This document shows, one piece after another, positions 8,166 to 15,290 of a stretch of DNA of 64,000 bases. The notes under the pieces were generated by a model, which had not been told where the DNA came from, ran no database searches, and saw only the letters and a program-made list of their open reading frames with translations. The stretch lies in NCBI GenBank assembly GCA_947652115.1, contig OX393562.1, positions 3,733,830-3,797,829 on the forward strand, read 5' to 3'. The DNA comes from Blastomussa wellsi. Lineage: Eukaryota; Cnidaria; Anthozoa; Scleractinia; Plerogyridae. The first letter of the stretch is position 1; each line of letters starts with the position of its first letter. The position numbers were made by a program, and so were the translations under genes.

Positions 8166-8822
8166 ATGGAACAACGAGAGGCATTTAGATTTCGCACCCC
8201 TTCCAGCATATTGATCGTCGGACCTTCAGGATGTGGAAAAACAGTGTTCACCAGTAAACTTCTGACAAACAATCGAAACCTGTTCGAAAAATCTCCCGAC
8301 AGGATTCATTATTGTTACGGTGCGTGGCAAGACGGATTCAACAAGATGAAAAAACAAGGAATTGCGTTTCACGAAGGAATACCCGATTCGGTGAATTTAC
8401 GAAAATGGTTTCCAAAAGGAGGTGTACTCGTGATGGACGATTTGATGGAAGAAGGAGGAAACGACAAACGCGTATTGGATTTGTTCACAAAACATTCCCA
8501 TCATCGAAACATCACGGTAATATACTTATGTCAAGACATGTTCCCTCCTGGAAAATACGCAAAGAGCATTTCACGCAATGTACATTACATCGTGGCTTTC
8601 AAAAATCCTCGTGATCAATTAGGGTTCCGGAATCTATTACTTCAATCTTTTCCTACACGCTGGAAAGAGGTACAAGAACGATTCAGACGCGTGACAGATC
8701 GACCGTTTGGATACATGATGTTAGATTTACATCCTGCCAGCCCAGACGATTGTCGCATCATGAGTCACTTGTTAAAAGAAGAAGGATACATGCGATGTTA
8801 TCAGTTCAACAATGACTCGTGA
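8166..8822 (+). CDS. DNA-packaging ATPase (FtsK/HerA, A32-like)
   Basis: This 218-residue protein starts at ATG 8166. The Walker A motif GPSGCGKT is at residues 19-26, Walker B is VLVMDD at 87-92, and a CQDMFPPGK segment (about 128-136) is placed as the sensor region of A32-type ATPases. It would drive genome packaging into the capsid. The length is typical of the compact Polinton versions. It overlaps the next frame by 11 bp. It is complete and well supported. Confidence 0.9.
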   Translation: MEQREAFRFRTPSSILIVGPSGCGKTVFTSKLLTNNRNLFEKSPDRIHYCYGAWQDGFNKMKKQGIAFHEGIPDSVNLRKWFPKGGVLVMDDLMEEGGNDKRVLDLFTKHSHHRNITVIYLCQDMFPPGKYAKSISRNVHYIVAFKNPRDQLGFRNLLLQSFPTRWKEVQERFRRVTDRPFGYMMLDLHPASPDDCRIMSHLLKEEGYMRCYQFNNDS

Positions 8823-9150
8823 ATGGAATAGATTTCGGTACTTGTGCCGAAAAGAATTACACAAGATGGCCAATGACGAATTCATCACGGAAAAATTGAT
8901 ACAAGAAGATCACGACACCATGAAACAAATAGTAGAAAACTGTAAAACGCGGGAACAAGTGTGGGATATCGTAACTGCATATAACGAGACGTACTTCAGA
9001 GAATTAATTCAAACGTTGGAAGAGAGAGCCAAACGTCACCCGTGGACAACAAAAAAGCCAGCAGTAAAAAAATATGGCCAGCAACATCGGAGTAGGAAGT
9101 TCACCCGATCTCATTCAACTGGCCATGATGGATACATCACCCCTTGGTAG
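8812..9150 (+). CDS. Small helical hypothetical protein
   Basis: This 112-residue frame starts with an ATG inside the end of the ATPase. The sequence is charged and helix-prone, with a basic C-terminus (KKPAVKKYG). No family is recognised. The last 77 bp overlap the start of the next gene in another frame. Position in the packed late array suggests a virion or assembly protein. Confidence 0.5.
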   Translation: MTREWNRFRYLCRKELHKMANDEFITEKLIQEDHDTMKQIVENCKTREQVWDIVTAYNETYFRELIQTLEERAKRHPWTTKKPAVKKYGQQHRSRKFTRSHSTGHDGYITPW

Positions 9151-9739
9151 CGATTCGGATATTCTGCAGCAATTTGATCTCAATCCGCAACAAATCTTGG
9201 ATGCTTCAGATATCCTCTCGGAGCTCTCACCTTTCAATCAAACGCTTGCCGAAGCAATCGGACAACCAGCACCAGCTGCACCAGCAGCACCAGGTGTAGG
9301 CACATCCACACCTCGATCGTCCGATGTGTCAAGAACTTCAGTGGGTGTAGGAAGCAGCACCTCGCCCGCTCCACGAACTCCCACTGGCAGAAGAACAACA
9401 ACCGCAGCTTACAAAACAACAACTCCAAGACGCCCATCACAACCTCCACCCAGCAGACGATATTTGAGAAGCATTGGTAAAACACCACGCAACAGAAGAG
9501 GTAGTGACGTTAGCAGTACACCGCCTTCGTCACTTGCTTCACCAGATGCTCCACGCAGAGTAACACGAATGGATCAAGACGATTTACAAAGACAATTGCA
9601 GATTTTACTCAACGATCAACAACAAACTGCTTCTGGAAGAAGAATCGCGGGTATCACAACCACCAATACCATAACAACGACATACAAAGACGGAGGTAGA
9701 CCTGCCGTACGTCGCACTTCGACGAGAGTCAGCAATTGA
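9074..9739 (+). CDS. Disordered Ser/Thr/Pro-rich late protein
   Basis: The protein has 221 residues from ATG 9074. After about 60 ordered residues it becomes low-complexity, rich in Ala-Pro, Thr, Ser and Arg (residues 65-160), with the segment Val-Gly-Val-Gly-Ser-Ser repeated near both ends of the first half. A short Gln-rich helix (DDLQRQLQILLNDQQQ) follows. No homologue is recognised. It could be an internal or cement protein, but nothing in the sequence proves this. Confidence 0.5.
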   Translation: MASNIGVGSSPDLIQLAMMDTSPLGSDSDILQQFDLNPQQILDASDILSELSPFNQTLAEAIGQPAPAAPAAPGVGTSTPRSSDVSRTSVGVGSSTSPAPRTPTGRRTTTAAYKTTTPRRPSQPPPSRRYLRSIGKTPRNRRGSDVSSTPPSSLASPDAPRRVTRMDQDDLQRQLQILLNDQQQTASGRRIAGITTTNTITTTYKDGGRPAVRRTSTRVSN

Positions 9740-9743
9740 AAAC

Positions 9744-10274
9744 ATGGAAGTATCGCGCAAGTTGGATGAATTATTTGCTTTTTACCACAAGCAGTGGTGG
9801 TGTCATCGACAAATGTTTTATCATTTCAAATGGTATCACGCATGTTTGAACGGATTGGCTTTGCTCGTAGTGGCAGCAGGGATAGTCGTCGGATCCGTAT
9901 TGCAAAACACCATCGTGACCGCGTGTTTGTCGGCAGCAGGCACCATAATCAAAGGATGGAATGATTTCAAAAAGTTTTCTTTCAAAGTCGACATGTGTCG
10001 TTTCGCTTACACCACCTACGACAAAACGTTGATCGAATTGAGAACCTACGCACGCGGTCTCAAGATAGATGAATTGGACGGATTCTTGATCAAGATGCAA
10101 ATCCTAGACGACACGATCACGGATTTTGCTCCACCCGTCTCAGACAAATGCGTGAGAGACTACGAACGTCGCAACTTCCGAGAGAGCATAAAAGCATGCC
10201 CACAACAACACGAGCATCAGTTCATGTCGCGATGGCCAGACGGACAGTGCGAAGAAGAAGAAGACGAAGAATAA
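9744..10274 (+). CDS. Two-TM membrane protein, SLATT-like
   Basis: This 176-residue protein starts at ATG 9744. An aromatic, His-rich N-terminal helix (residues 10-33) precedes two hydrophobic segments (about 33-53 and 56-70) joined by a tight turn. A soluble helical part with conserved-looking Trp72 and Tyr/Leu residues follows, then an acidic tail of Glu/Asp. This layout resembles SLATT-domain proteins, which have two membrane helices and a helical pore-associated domain. The match is by architecture only. The acidic tail is coded by DNA that in another frame encodes the arginine run of the next protein. Confidence 0.5.
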   Translation: MEVSRKLDELFAFYHKQWWCHRQMFYHFKWYHACLNGLALLVVAAGIVVGSVLQNTIVTACLSAAGTIIKGWNDFKKFSFKVDMCRFAYTTYDKTLIELRTYARGLKIDELDGFLIKMQILDDTITDFAPPVSDKCVRDYERRNFRESIKACPQQHEHQFMSRWPDGQCEEEEDEE

Positions 10275-10444
10275 GTCAACGAGGAGGTGCATCAGCGCTA
10301 GCATCACTTCTTCCAGTTTTGATCAGTGGAGGTAAAGCATTAGCAAAGTCAGCAGCGTTAGGTGCCTTGCAAGGTGCAGTGGATCACGGTGTGAGAAAAG
10401 GATTGACATCTCAAACCCGAAGACGACGACGACGACGACGATGA
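10232..10444 (+). CDS. Arginine-rich precursor with adenain-type site and hydrophobic helix
   Basis: With start at ATG 10232 the product has 70 residues. ATGs at 10,148 and 10,196 would add an implausible extension fully overlapping the membrane protein. The order is an arginine run, Ser-Gln-Arg-Gly-Gly|Ala, a hydrophobic amphipathic segment (ALASLLPVLISGG...), and a terminal run of eight arginines. The QRGG|A site fits adenain. The released helix recalls adenovirus pVI or core peptides in layout, suggesting membrane or DNA binding. Its TGA overlaps the next ATG (ATGA). Confidence 0.6.
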   Translation: MARRTVRRRRRRRISQRGGASALASLLPVLISGGKALAKSAALGALQGAVDHGVRKGLTSQTRRRRRRRR

Positions 10445-10626
10445 AGAGAGCAAACAAACCAAAAAGAAGAAGAAGAAGGAAGCAGCGTGGAGGAGGAATA
10501 CTATCCATACTCGCAAGCGCAGCCAAAATAGGTTACAAATTAGGAAAAGACAAAAGGTATAAGAGGATGGGAGCATTAGGCGTCACTGGCAGTTATAATC
10601 GACGCGCAGCACCGTGGGAAGTATGA
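10441..10626 (+). CDS. Small basic protein with KQRGG-G site
   Basis: This 61-residue frame starts at ATG 10441 (ATGA). A lysine/arginine head is followed by Gln-Arg-Gly-Gly|Gly and a hydrophobic ILSILASAAKIG helix. The layout (basic head, RGG site, amphipathic helix) repeats that of the preceding gene, so the two are probably diverged duplicates. The next ATG overlaps its stop as ATGA. Confidence 0.6.
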   Translation: MKRANKPKRRRRRKQRGGGILSILASAAKIGYKLGKDKRYKRMGALGVTGSYNRRAAPWEV

Positions 10627-10949
10627 AGAGGATTATACGTCAAAGACCTTTCTTGGAAAGCATACTCAACGAAAGCAATCGATACAAACGGCAAGATATG
10701 TTAACGCACGCCAATTCAGATCAAATCAACGCTGTCAGCGAAATGGTCTTGAATCTCCTAAAAAAGAACATTCCCGTGTCACCCTCACTGGTCAAGAAAC
10801 TGGGAAGGTATAAAACAAAGTTGCGAGAAATAGGGAAACGCAAAAACTCGGTGAAGCGACGAAGAGAACATCTGCTAAATCAAACGGGAGAAGGATTCTG
10901 GTCAGGTTTACGAGACACTTTCAAAGCATGTCGATGCAAAAAAGGATAA
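10623..10949 (+). CDS. Polinton-type helical protein with C-terminal QTGE-G site
   Basis: This 108-residue protein starts at ATG 10623; an upstream GTG is ignored. Its RP-LESIL-N-ANSDQI-AVSE pattern with basic helices and a Leu-x-Gln-Thr-Gly ending is a layout I associate with unnamed Polinton proteins of invertebrates. Gln-Thr-Gly-Glu|Gly near residue 91 fits the second adenain rule (xxGx|G), releasing a short Cys/Lys-rich tail. The function is unknown; a core or scaffold precursor is likely. Confidence 0.55.
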   Translation: MKRIIRQRPFLESILNESNRYKRQDMLTHANSDQINAVSEMVLNLLKKNIPVSPSLVKKLGRYKTKLREIGKRKNSVKRRREHLLNQTGEGFWSGLRDTFKACRCKKG

Positions 10950-11320
10950 GCGCGTTACACGAAACCAACACCATGCTCGTCAAATTATTGAAAGAAGCCA
11001 ATGACAGGAACGTGGAATTGCAAGAAACGATCGACCATTGCCATAAAACCCACGACAAACTCTTGCAAGAGCATTTGGCATACAAATACAACGACGAAAG
11101 GACGTGCCTGACCTGCCAAGATATAAGAGTCAACACACCACCAGGCAAAACGATCACTTCGTGCAACGAGTGCAACGAAGCAAGACGAAATTGGAAGAAA
11201 GAAATCAAAGACTTGGAGGAAGAAGCAATCCACTGGCAAACCTGTTACGAGGACTTATTAAAGCAACACTACGAAAATGACGGAAGAAGTAATAATGGTG
11301 CCTGCCAACGAGATGGATAA
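10928..11320 (+). CDS. Coiled-coil protein with zinc-ribbon-like CxxC pairs
   Basis: The product has 130 residues from ATG 10928, overlapping the previous gene by 22 bp. Residues 1-50 and 85-115 form leucine- and glutamate-rich coiled coils. Between them CLTC (about 60-63) and CNEC (about 80-83) look like a zinc-binding knuckle. No family is recognised. The design suits a dimeric scaffold or DNA-binding virion protein. Confidence 0.5.
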   Translation: MSMQKRISALHETNTMLVKLLKEANDRNVELQETIDHCHKTHDKLLQEHLAYKYNDERTCLTCQDIRVNTPPGKTITSCNECNEARRNWKKEIKDLEEEAIHWQTCYEDLLKQHYENDGRSNNGACQRDG

Positions 11321-11951
11321 ACTAACGGATCATTACAAAGGCAAATTGACAGAGAGTGCTCTGTTAAAAAAAGCGGCTCGCATGTCCGCAGAAAAACAAC
11401 TCATCTCTCAATCCAAACGCATTCCTCCAGCTATCGCAGTCAAAAAAATCAAACCAATGGCAAGAGAAATAGGACGATTAACCAAAAAAATCAGACAAGG
11501 TCCTTTGCGGGCGGGACCCGCATCAGTCACAGGGGAAGATGACGACGACGACGAAGACGCCTTGTTATACACCCCTTTAGAAAACCTACTGAAACAAGTC
11601 ATCAAAAGCACAAAGAAAACACCTACTGTACAAGCAATCAAAAAGGAACCAAAAAAGGAACCAAAAATGGAACCTTCCACTCCCGTGCCTGCAATAACAA
11701 AAAAAGCAAAAGAATTGAAAAAAAGATTCGAAAAAATCAAAGAAAAACTAAGTACAAAGGCAGCCACCGCATACGACGACGACGACGAGGATGATGAGGA
11801 GGAGGAGGATGAAGAGCCGCCAAAAAGAAGAAGAAAAAGAAAAACCGAAGCAGAAAAGTTAAAACCTGGACCTGGTTGGCAAGATTGGGCCAAAGGAAAA
11901 AAACTACGCAGACCCTTAGACTACGACGACGATGACGACGACGAGGACTAA
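11277..11951 (+). CDS. Lys/Asp-rich late protein with acidic runs
   Basis: This 224-residue frame starts at ATG 11277, overlapping the preceding gene by 44 bp. The N-terminal 75 residues (HYKGKLTESALLKKAARMSAEK, then RLTKKIRQ) are helical and basic. Three Asp/Glu runs (near 84, 168-180 and 218-224) alternate with lysine-rich helices and a RRRKRK stretch. A segment LKPGPGWQDWAKG near 197 is distinctive. The function is unknown; alternating charge suggests chromatin or core association. The last 20 bp overlap the PLA2 gene. Confidence 0.5.
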   Translation: MTEEVIMVPANEMDKLTDHYKGKLTESALLKKAARMSAEKQLISQSKRIPPAIAVKKIKPMAREIGRLTKKIRQGPLRAGPASVTGEDDDDDEDALLYTPLENLLKQVIKSTKKTPTVQAIKKEPKKEPKMEPSTPVPAITKKAKELKKRFEKIKEKLSTKAATAYDDDDEDDEEEEDEEPPKRRRKRKTEAEKLKPGPGWQDWAKGKKLRRPLDYDDDDDDED

Positions 11952-12273
11952 CACAAAGAAAAAAAGAGGAGGATTTGACATTCAAAGGTTATTAGGCAAG
12001 ATCGGAATAGAATTTCATTGGCCTGGTTATCAGTTCATGGGACCCGGTACTCATTTAGCCAAGAGATTGAAACGAGGTGACAAGGGAATCAATCGACTGG
12101 ACAGAATTGCCAAACAACACGACATCGATTACAATCATGCAAAGACTCTAAAAGACAAATGGAAAGCAGACAAAAAAATGATAAAAGCAATCAATAAGTT
12201 ACCCGGACGCAAGACCATAACAGAAAGGATTGTCAAAAAAATCATACAAGTTAAGTTGAAACTTCATCTTTAA
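11932..12273 (+). CDS. Parvovirus VP1-like phospholipase A2 domain protein
   Basis: The protein has 113 residues from ATG 11932. A basic head with Lys-Lys-Arg-Gly-Gly|Phe (residues 10-15, an RGG site with non-consensus Lys at P4) is followed by the PLA2 core. The core has the Gly37-Pro-Gly calcium-loop triplet, catalytic His63-Asp64 in KQHDIDY, and a second Asp80. Such domains in parvovirus capsids help breach endosomal membranes. Here the domain is a separate gene at the end of the capsid array, so it may be packaged and freed by the protease. The two disulfide-forming helices of secreted PLA2s are absent, as in viral versions. Confidence 0.8.
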   Translation: MTTTRTNTKKKRGGFDIQRLLGKIGIEFHWPGYQFMGPGTHLAKRLKRGDKGINRLDRIAKQHDIDYNHAKTLKDKWKADKKMIKAINKLPGRKTITERIVKKIIQVKLKLHL

Positions 12274-12310
12274 TCTTCACTTTGTTGTAACTTTACACAA
12301 TTTCATTAAA
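12269..12310. terminator. Convergent polyadenylation signals (ATTAAA on both strands)
   Basis: A plus-strand ATTAAA at 12,305-12,310 follows the PLA2 stop. A minus-strand ATTAAA (12,274-12,269) lies about 50 bp beyond the last RING-gene stop. The two transcripts would overlap at their 3' ends. I find no minus-strand AATAAA or ATTAAA between the alternative RING exons. Confidence 0.45.
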
Positions 12311-12325
12311 AAACTACTACTACTA

Positions 12326-12507
12326 CTATTGCGTGTCTCGTCTTCGCATCCATTCGTACCAAGTTATTTTAACATAAAATAACGTAACAGGCAAAACAGG
12401 AAAACCAAAAATGAAATTGATATAACGAAATCGATCATAGTATTGAATTTCAAATACAATATTGAAAGACTGCAATCTTCCAAGCAACACAGTGTTCATA
12501 AAATGAC
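12326..12507 (-). other. RING gene: alternative terminal exon D
   Basis: The acceptor is TTTTCGTTGTAG| at 12,508. In the same phase it is open for 59 residues to a TAG. It starts His-Phe-Met and contains Asn-Ile-Val-Phe-Glu-Ile in the shared aromatic-strand position. It is the last cassette before the ATTAAA signal. Confidence 0.55.
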
Positions 12508-13849
12508 CTACAACGAAAAAAACAAACTAAATTGTCTCTCACAATCTAACTGGTCTAATACGCCAAATATGACGCAGAGAACGGAAAAAAAGACCATCGG
12601 CAGGAAAAAACAATCCATTCATTCCATCCATCCACGTGAATTGAAAATCAAAATAATCGAGTGAAAATCTTCTATCGCAAACCATTTGCACAAAATCACC
12701 TAAAAAAAAGATCAAAGAGTGCGTTCATACACCCACACGTCTTCTTCGGAAACGAAACGAACACGCAAATCATACATTTCAATCACATGTTCATGTTGTG
12801 TTTCATCAGTCAACCACGGTGTAAACTCTCTATGCCAAACAAAGTCAATCACAGTACGAAATCTATCAAAACACATGTGACGCACAAAACCACCTAAGAA
12901 AACGAGAGACAACGGTTACAATCTCCGATATTGAAAATAAAACGATTCAAAAAAAATAACAGAATCGCACTCGTAAAAGTCAAAATCAAAACAACCCGAA
13001 TAATTACATTCAAAAACAAAATCAGTGCAATATCTCTCTGCCATTAACAATTCTTCAGTTATAAAATTTCCTAAAAAAACAACAAACGAAAATCATCACA
13101 ACCACATATGATCCGAACTATAATGATACCAACTCATGTTACTGCAAAAAACAAACGCAGCACTCTCCAACAAATAATAATTCAAATGAAAACACACGGT
13201 GCGAATAAACCCATAACGACGAATAAATCGCGGATGAAAAATATAAAAAGTAAAAAACCTACGTAAAATTTCCTCGATGTACAGTTCATCCGTCGCATCC
13301 AACTCGTGGTACGAGTACACCTCGCCTCTGATCACAACACGGTGGTGACGGTCAATCAAATGTCTATTGTTGACTATTTGCTCAGCAATCTCCAGCAACT
13401 TTAACCAAACATCCTCGTCAAATGGATGAGGTATCTGTAAACAAAAAGACAATCAATCCCACAATTCTTTGCGCTCCACCACCATCACAACAAATACTCA
13501 CCATGTTGTACGACACAGTTCCAGGTGCATGGAACGAACGATACAGTCGTTCTCGACGATAAAGTTCGATGCGTCGCAGGGCCATCTCTGCATGTTGCTC
13601 AGGGTCTTCCGGCGATTCATCAGACGCACAAAGAATTGGTTTACGGCAATGTCCACAAGACACGCGAGGACGAGCACTAAAATTCTTATGACATCTCTTA
13701 TGAATGAATTTGCCGCAACACTCCAACGCCTTGCAATTAGACAACGAACCGACATCAAGGGGCAACAAACAAATAAAACAAATGTCACTGTAAAGCTCTT
13801 TCTCCGGTCCAAGTCCTGCCAATCGTCGACTCCTTCTAGGCAACGCCAT
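12326..13849 (-). CDS. Spliced RING-finger protein with alternative terminal exons
   Basis: Exon 1 (13,849-13,502, 116 codons) starts at a good-context ATG 32 bp below a TATATAA. It carries a RING-like cluster: Cys24-x2-Cys27, Cys39, Cys44-Cys45, His50-x2-Cys53 and Cys65-x2-Cys68, typical of E3 ubiquitin ligases. A CATG|GTGAGT donor and a TTTACAG| acceptor remove a 67-bp intron. Exon 2 (13,434-13,263) is shared and ends at TTTAC|GTAGGT with one extra base. From there four acceptors, each with a phase-matched exon and its own stop, are available at 13,070, 12,893, 12,699 and 12,507. Reading through the donor gives a fifth ending at 13,096. An early regulatory role using ubiquitin transfer is inferred. 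Splicing is predicted from sequence only. Confidence 0.7.
12539..12699 (-). other. RING gene: alternative terminal exon C
   Basis: The acceptor is a run of eight T followed by AG at 12,700. In the same phase it is open for 52 residues to a TGA. It starts Asp-Phe-Val and contains Tyr-Phe-Asp-Phe-Gln-Phe at the position of the aromatic strand in exons A and B. Confidence 0.55.
12712..12893 (-). other. RING gene: alternative terminal exon B
   Basis: The acceptor is GTTTTCTTAG| at 12,894. In the same phase as the other cassettes it is open for about 60 residues to a TGA at 12,714-12,712. It starts Gly-Phe-Val and contains Ile-Asp-Phe-Val-Trp where exon A has Asp-Phe-Val-Phe. Confidence 0.55.
12916..13070 (-). 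other. RING gene: alternative terminal exon A
   Basis: The acceptor is GTTTTTTTAG| at 13,071. Entered with two bases completing the split codon, the exon is open for 50 residues to a TAA. The encoded tail starts Asn-Phe and is acidic and aromatic, with Asp-Phe-Val-Phe-Glu at its centre. Confidence 0.55.
13096..13262 (-). other. RING gene: read-through tail (no splicing at the exon 2 donor)
   Basis: If the GTAGGT at 13,262 is not used, exon 2 continues open to a TGA at 13,098-13,096. It encodes a tail of about 55 residues rich in Phe, Tyr, Arg and His. The join resembles the spliced versions (Arg-x-Phe at the same place), which suggests the tail and the cassettes share ancestry. Confidence 0.5.
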
Positions 13850-14043
13850 CGCAAACAAACAAACAAAGTCAGGTCTCCACTTATATAGGCTAGGAGCTGG
13901 TTCCTGATTGGTCAATGAAAAAGGGGGGATACCCCCCACCCCACCCTCAGTCACCCTCCACGTGACGAAATACGTCATCGCAACAACTATATAAAGAACG
14001 CAAGCACAGTGGATACATCAACTCAAATCGAGCAGAGATAAAC
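13850..14043. promoter_or_regulatory. Bidirectional promoter between the RING gene and the acidic coiled-coil gene
   Basis: Outward-facing TATA boxes are TATATAA on the minus strand (13,887-13,881) and TATATAAAG on the plus strand (13,988-13,996). A CCAAT box occurs near 13,907-13,913 on the minus strand. The RING ATG is only 32 bp from its TATA, so its leader would be a few bases. The layout mirrors the promoter at 1908-2209. Confidence 0.6.
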
Positions 14044-14958
14044 ATGTCAGACGAGTGGGCAAAAGAAACAACATCAGGGAAAGACTGGGTGGAAGACATA
14101 GATAAAGAAGACGCATATAAAGAAAAAGGAACGCTGGTGTTAACACCCGCATGGGAAGACGACGACGATGCAGAGTCAATGGCAAGCGATGCCGATTCGC
14201 TGCTCACCAACGCAGAGTCCATGACAGACGCAAGCGAGGAGAGCGCATGCAACAAAGTATGCAGTGAAAATGCTCTCTTGTTGATGCAGGGAGTGGAAAA
14301 AGTCAAATCTCAGTTGAGACTGAGGAAGAAGACAGATGCCTTGACCGAAGAGCTGAAACAAACACTGGAACAAGGCGAGATTGTGGATGAGCAAAAATAC
14401 CAACAAGTGCAGGAGCTCATACAAAAAGTAAAGAACGTTTACGACAAACAAAAACAAGAGGAGAAAAAGCTGGAGGCCTGGGTCAAAACTGTGGTGCCTG
14501 ATTCAGACGACGAAGACGACGACGAAGAGCAGCTGGAGGCAAACGAAACGGTTCCAGAATCGGAAGACGAAATGGAGGACAACAAAACAAAAGACAACGC
14601 AGCTGAAAAAATGAGGGAAGAGGCTGCACACACAGTGGACAACGACGAAAACGATCCAGTCAAAATGATCATCAGATTAAACACCAAATTCGTGATGGAT
14701 CAAGAATTCGTGATAATCACAAGGGAATTGTTGATGTACAGGGAAACCGTGTCAAAGTTTCTCATCAGAAAGTGCGATCAAGATCCCAGCGTCGGCAAAA
14801 TCCCGATGAATTTGCACAACTTCGGCCAGGCGTTCCGAGCAGGATGGAGAGTATGGAAAACGCAAGTGAAAAATCATCCCGCACTCGCTTGTGAGAAATT
14901 CTGGGAAAAGATGGTAAAAAATGTACCATTCAAATTCATCAAGAAGAACAAGCATTGA
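14044..14958 (+). CDS. Acidic coiled-coil hypothetical protein
   Basis: The protein has 304 residues, starting at ATG 14044 about 50 bp after a TATATAAAG. Acidic runs occur near residues 38-50 and 155-180. Residues 85-150 form a Lys/Glu/Gln-rich coiled coil, and the last 90 residues are an ordered, basic, Trp/Phe-containing domain ending in Lys-rich sequence. No known family is recognised. Head-to-head position with the RING gene and a separate promoter suggest an early regulatory protein rather than a capsid component. Confidence 0.55.
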   Translation: MSDEWAKETTSGKDWVEDIDKEDAYKEKGTLVLTPAWEDDDDAESMASDADSLLTNAESMTDASEESACNKVCSENALLLMQGVEKVKSQLRLRKKTDALTEELKQTLEQGEIVDEQKYQQVQELIQKVKNVYDKQKQEEKKLEAWVKTVVPDSDDEDDDEEQLEANETVPESEDEMEDNKTKDNAAEKMREEAAHTVDNDENDPVKMIIRLNTKFVMDQEFVIITRELLMYRETVSKFLIRKCDQDPSVGKIPMNLHNFGQAFRAGWRVWKTQVKNHPALACEKFWEKMVKNVPFKFIKKNKH

Positions 14959-15125
14959 ACATTGCGTGACATTGAACTCGTTACCAGTTTTTTGCGTGAC
15001 ATTGAACTCGTTATTGAACTAGGAACTCGTTACTCGTCACCAGGTTTTTTTGCGTGACATGTGTGAACTCGTTACCAGCTTTTTTTTGCGTGACATGTAT
15101 CTTGTGTGACCATTAAAAAATTTGA
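14959..15125 (+). repeat. Imperfect repeats of a GCGTGACATTGAACTCGTTACCAG unit
   Basis: Four copies of TTGCGTGACAT are spaced about 33 to 60 bp, most followed by GAACTCGTTACCAG and a T-run. They lie just after the last viral gene. They may be regulatory or part of the terminal structure; no coding potential is seen. Confidence 0.6.
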
Positions 15126-15290
15126 ATTCAAATACTGTCTCCTGATTGGTTCATGACCTTGTGACGTTTTTGCTGACGCAATTCTCGGTTTAGAAAAGTC
15201 ACGTGTTCCATATACGGCCTCCTGATTGGTCCATTCAAAAAATACTCGATTCTGATTGGCTGTGCCCCAAAGTATAGGCACTTACTACTA
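15126..15290 (+). promoter_or_regulatory. Promoter-like block with three CCAAT boxes
   Basis: Three CTGATTGG (CCAAT complement) boxes lie at about 15,138, 15,223 and 15,252. The third is inside a 17-mer identical, in inverted orientation, to that in the left promoter (1961-1977). A weak AGTATAGG follows at TATA spacing. No gene follows it; only tandem repeats do. Confidence 0.4.

Noticed and set aside
11408..11985. Minus-strand frames with long Ser and Phe runs
   Set aside because: They are the complement of acidic and lysine runs in the real plus-strand genes.
12600..14958. LxCxE retinoblastoma-binding motif in the early-like proteins
   Set aside because: I looked for it because some small DNA viruses and adintoviruses carry it; no exact match was found in the RING or coiled-coil proteins.
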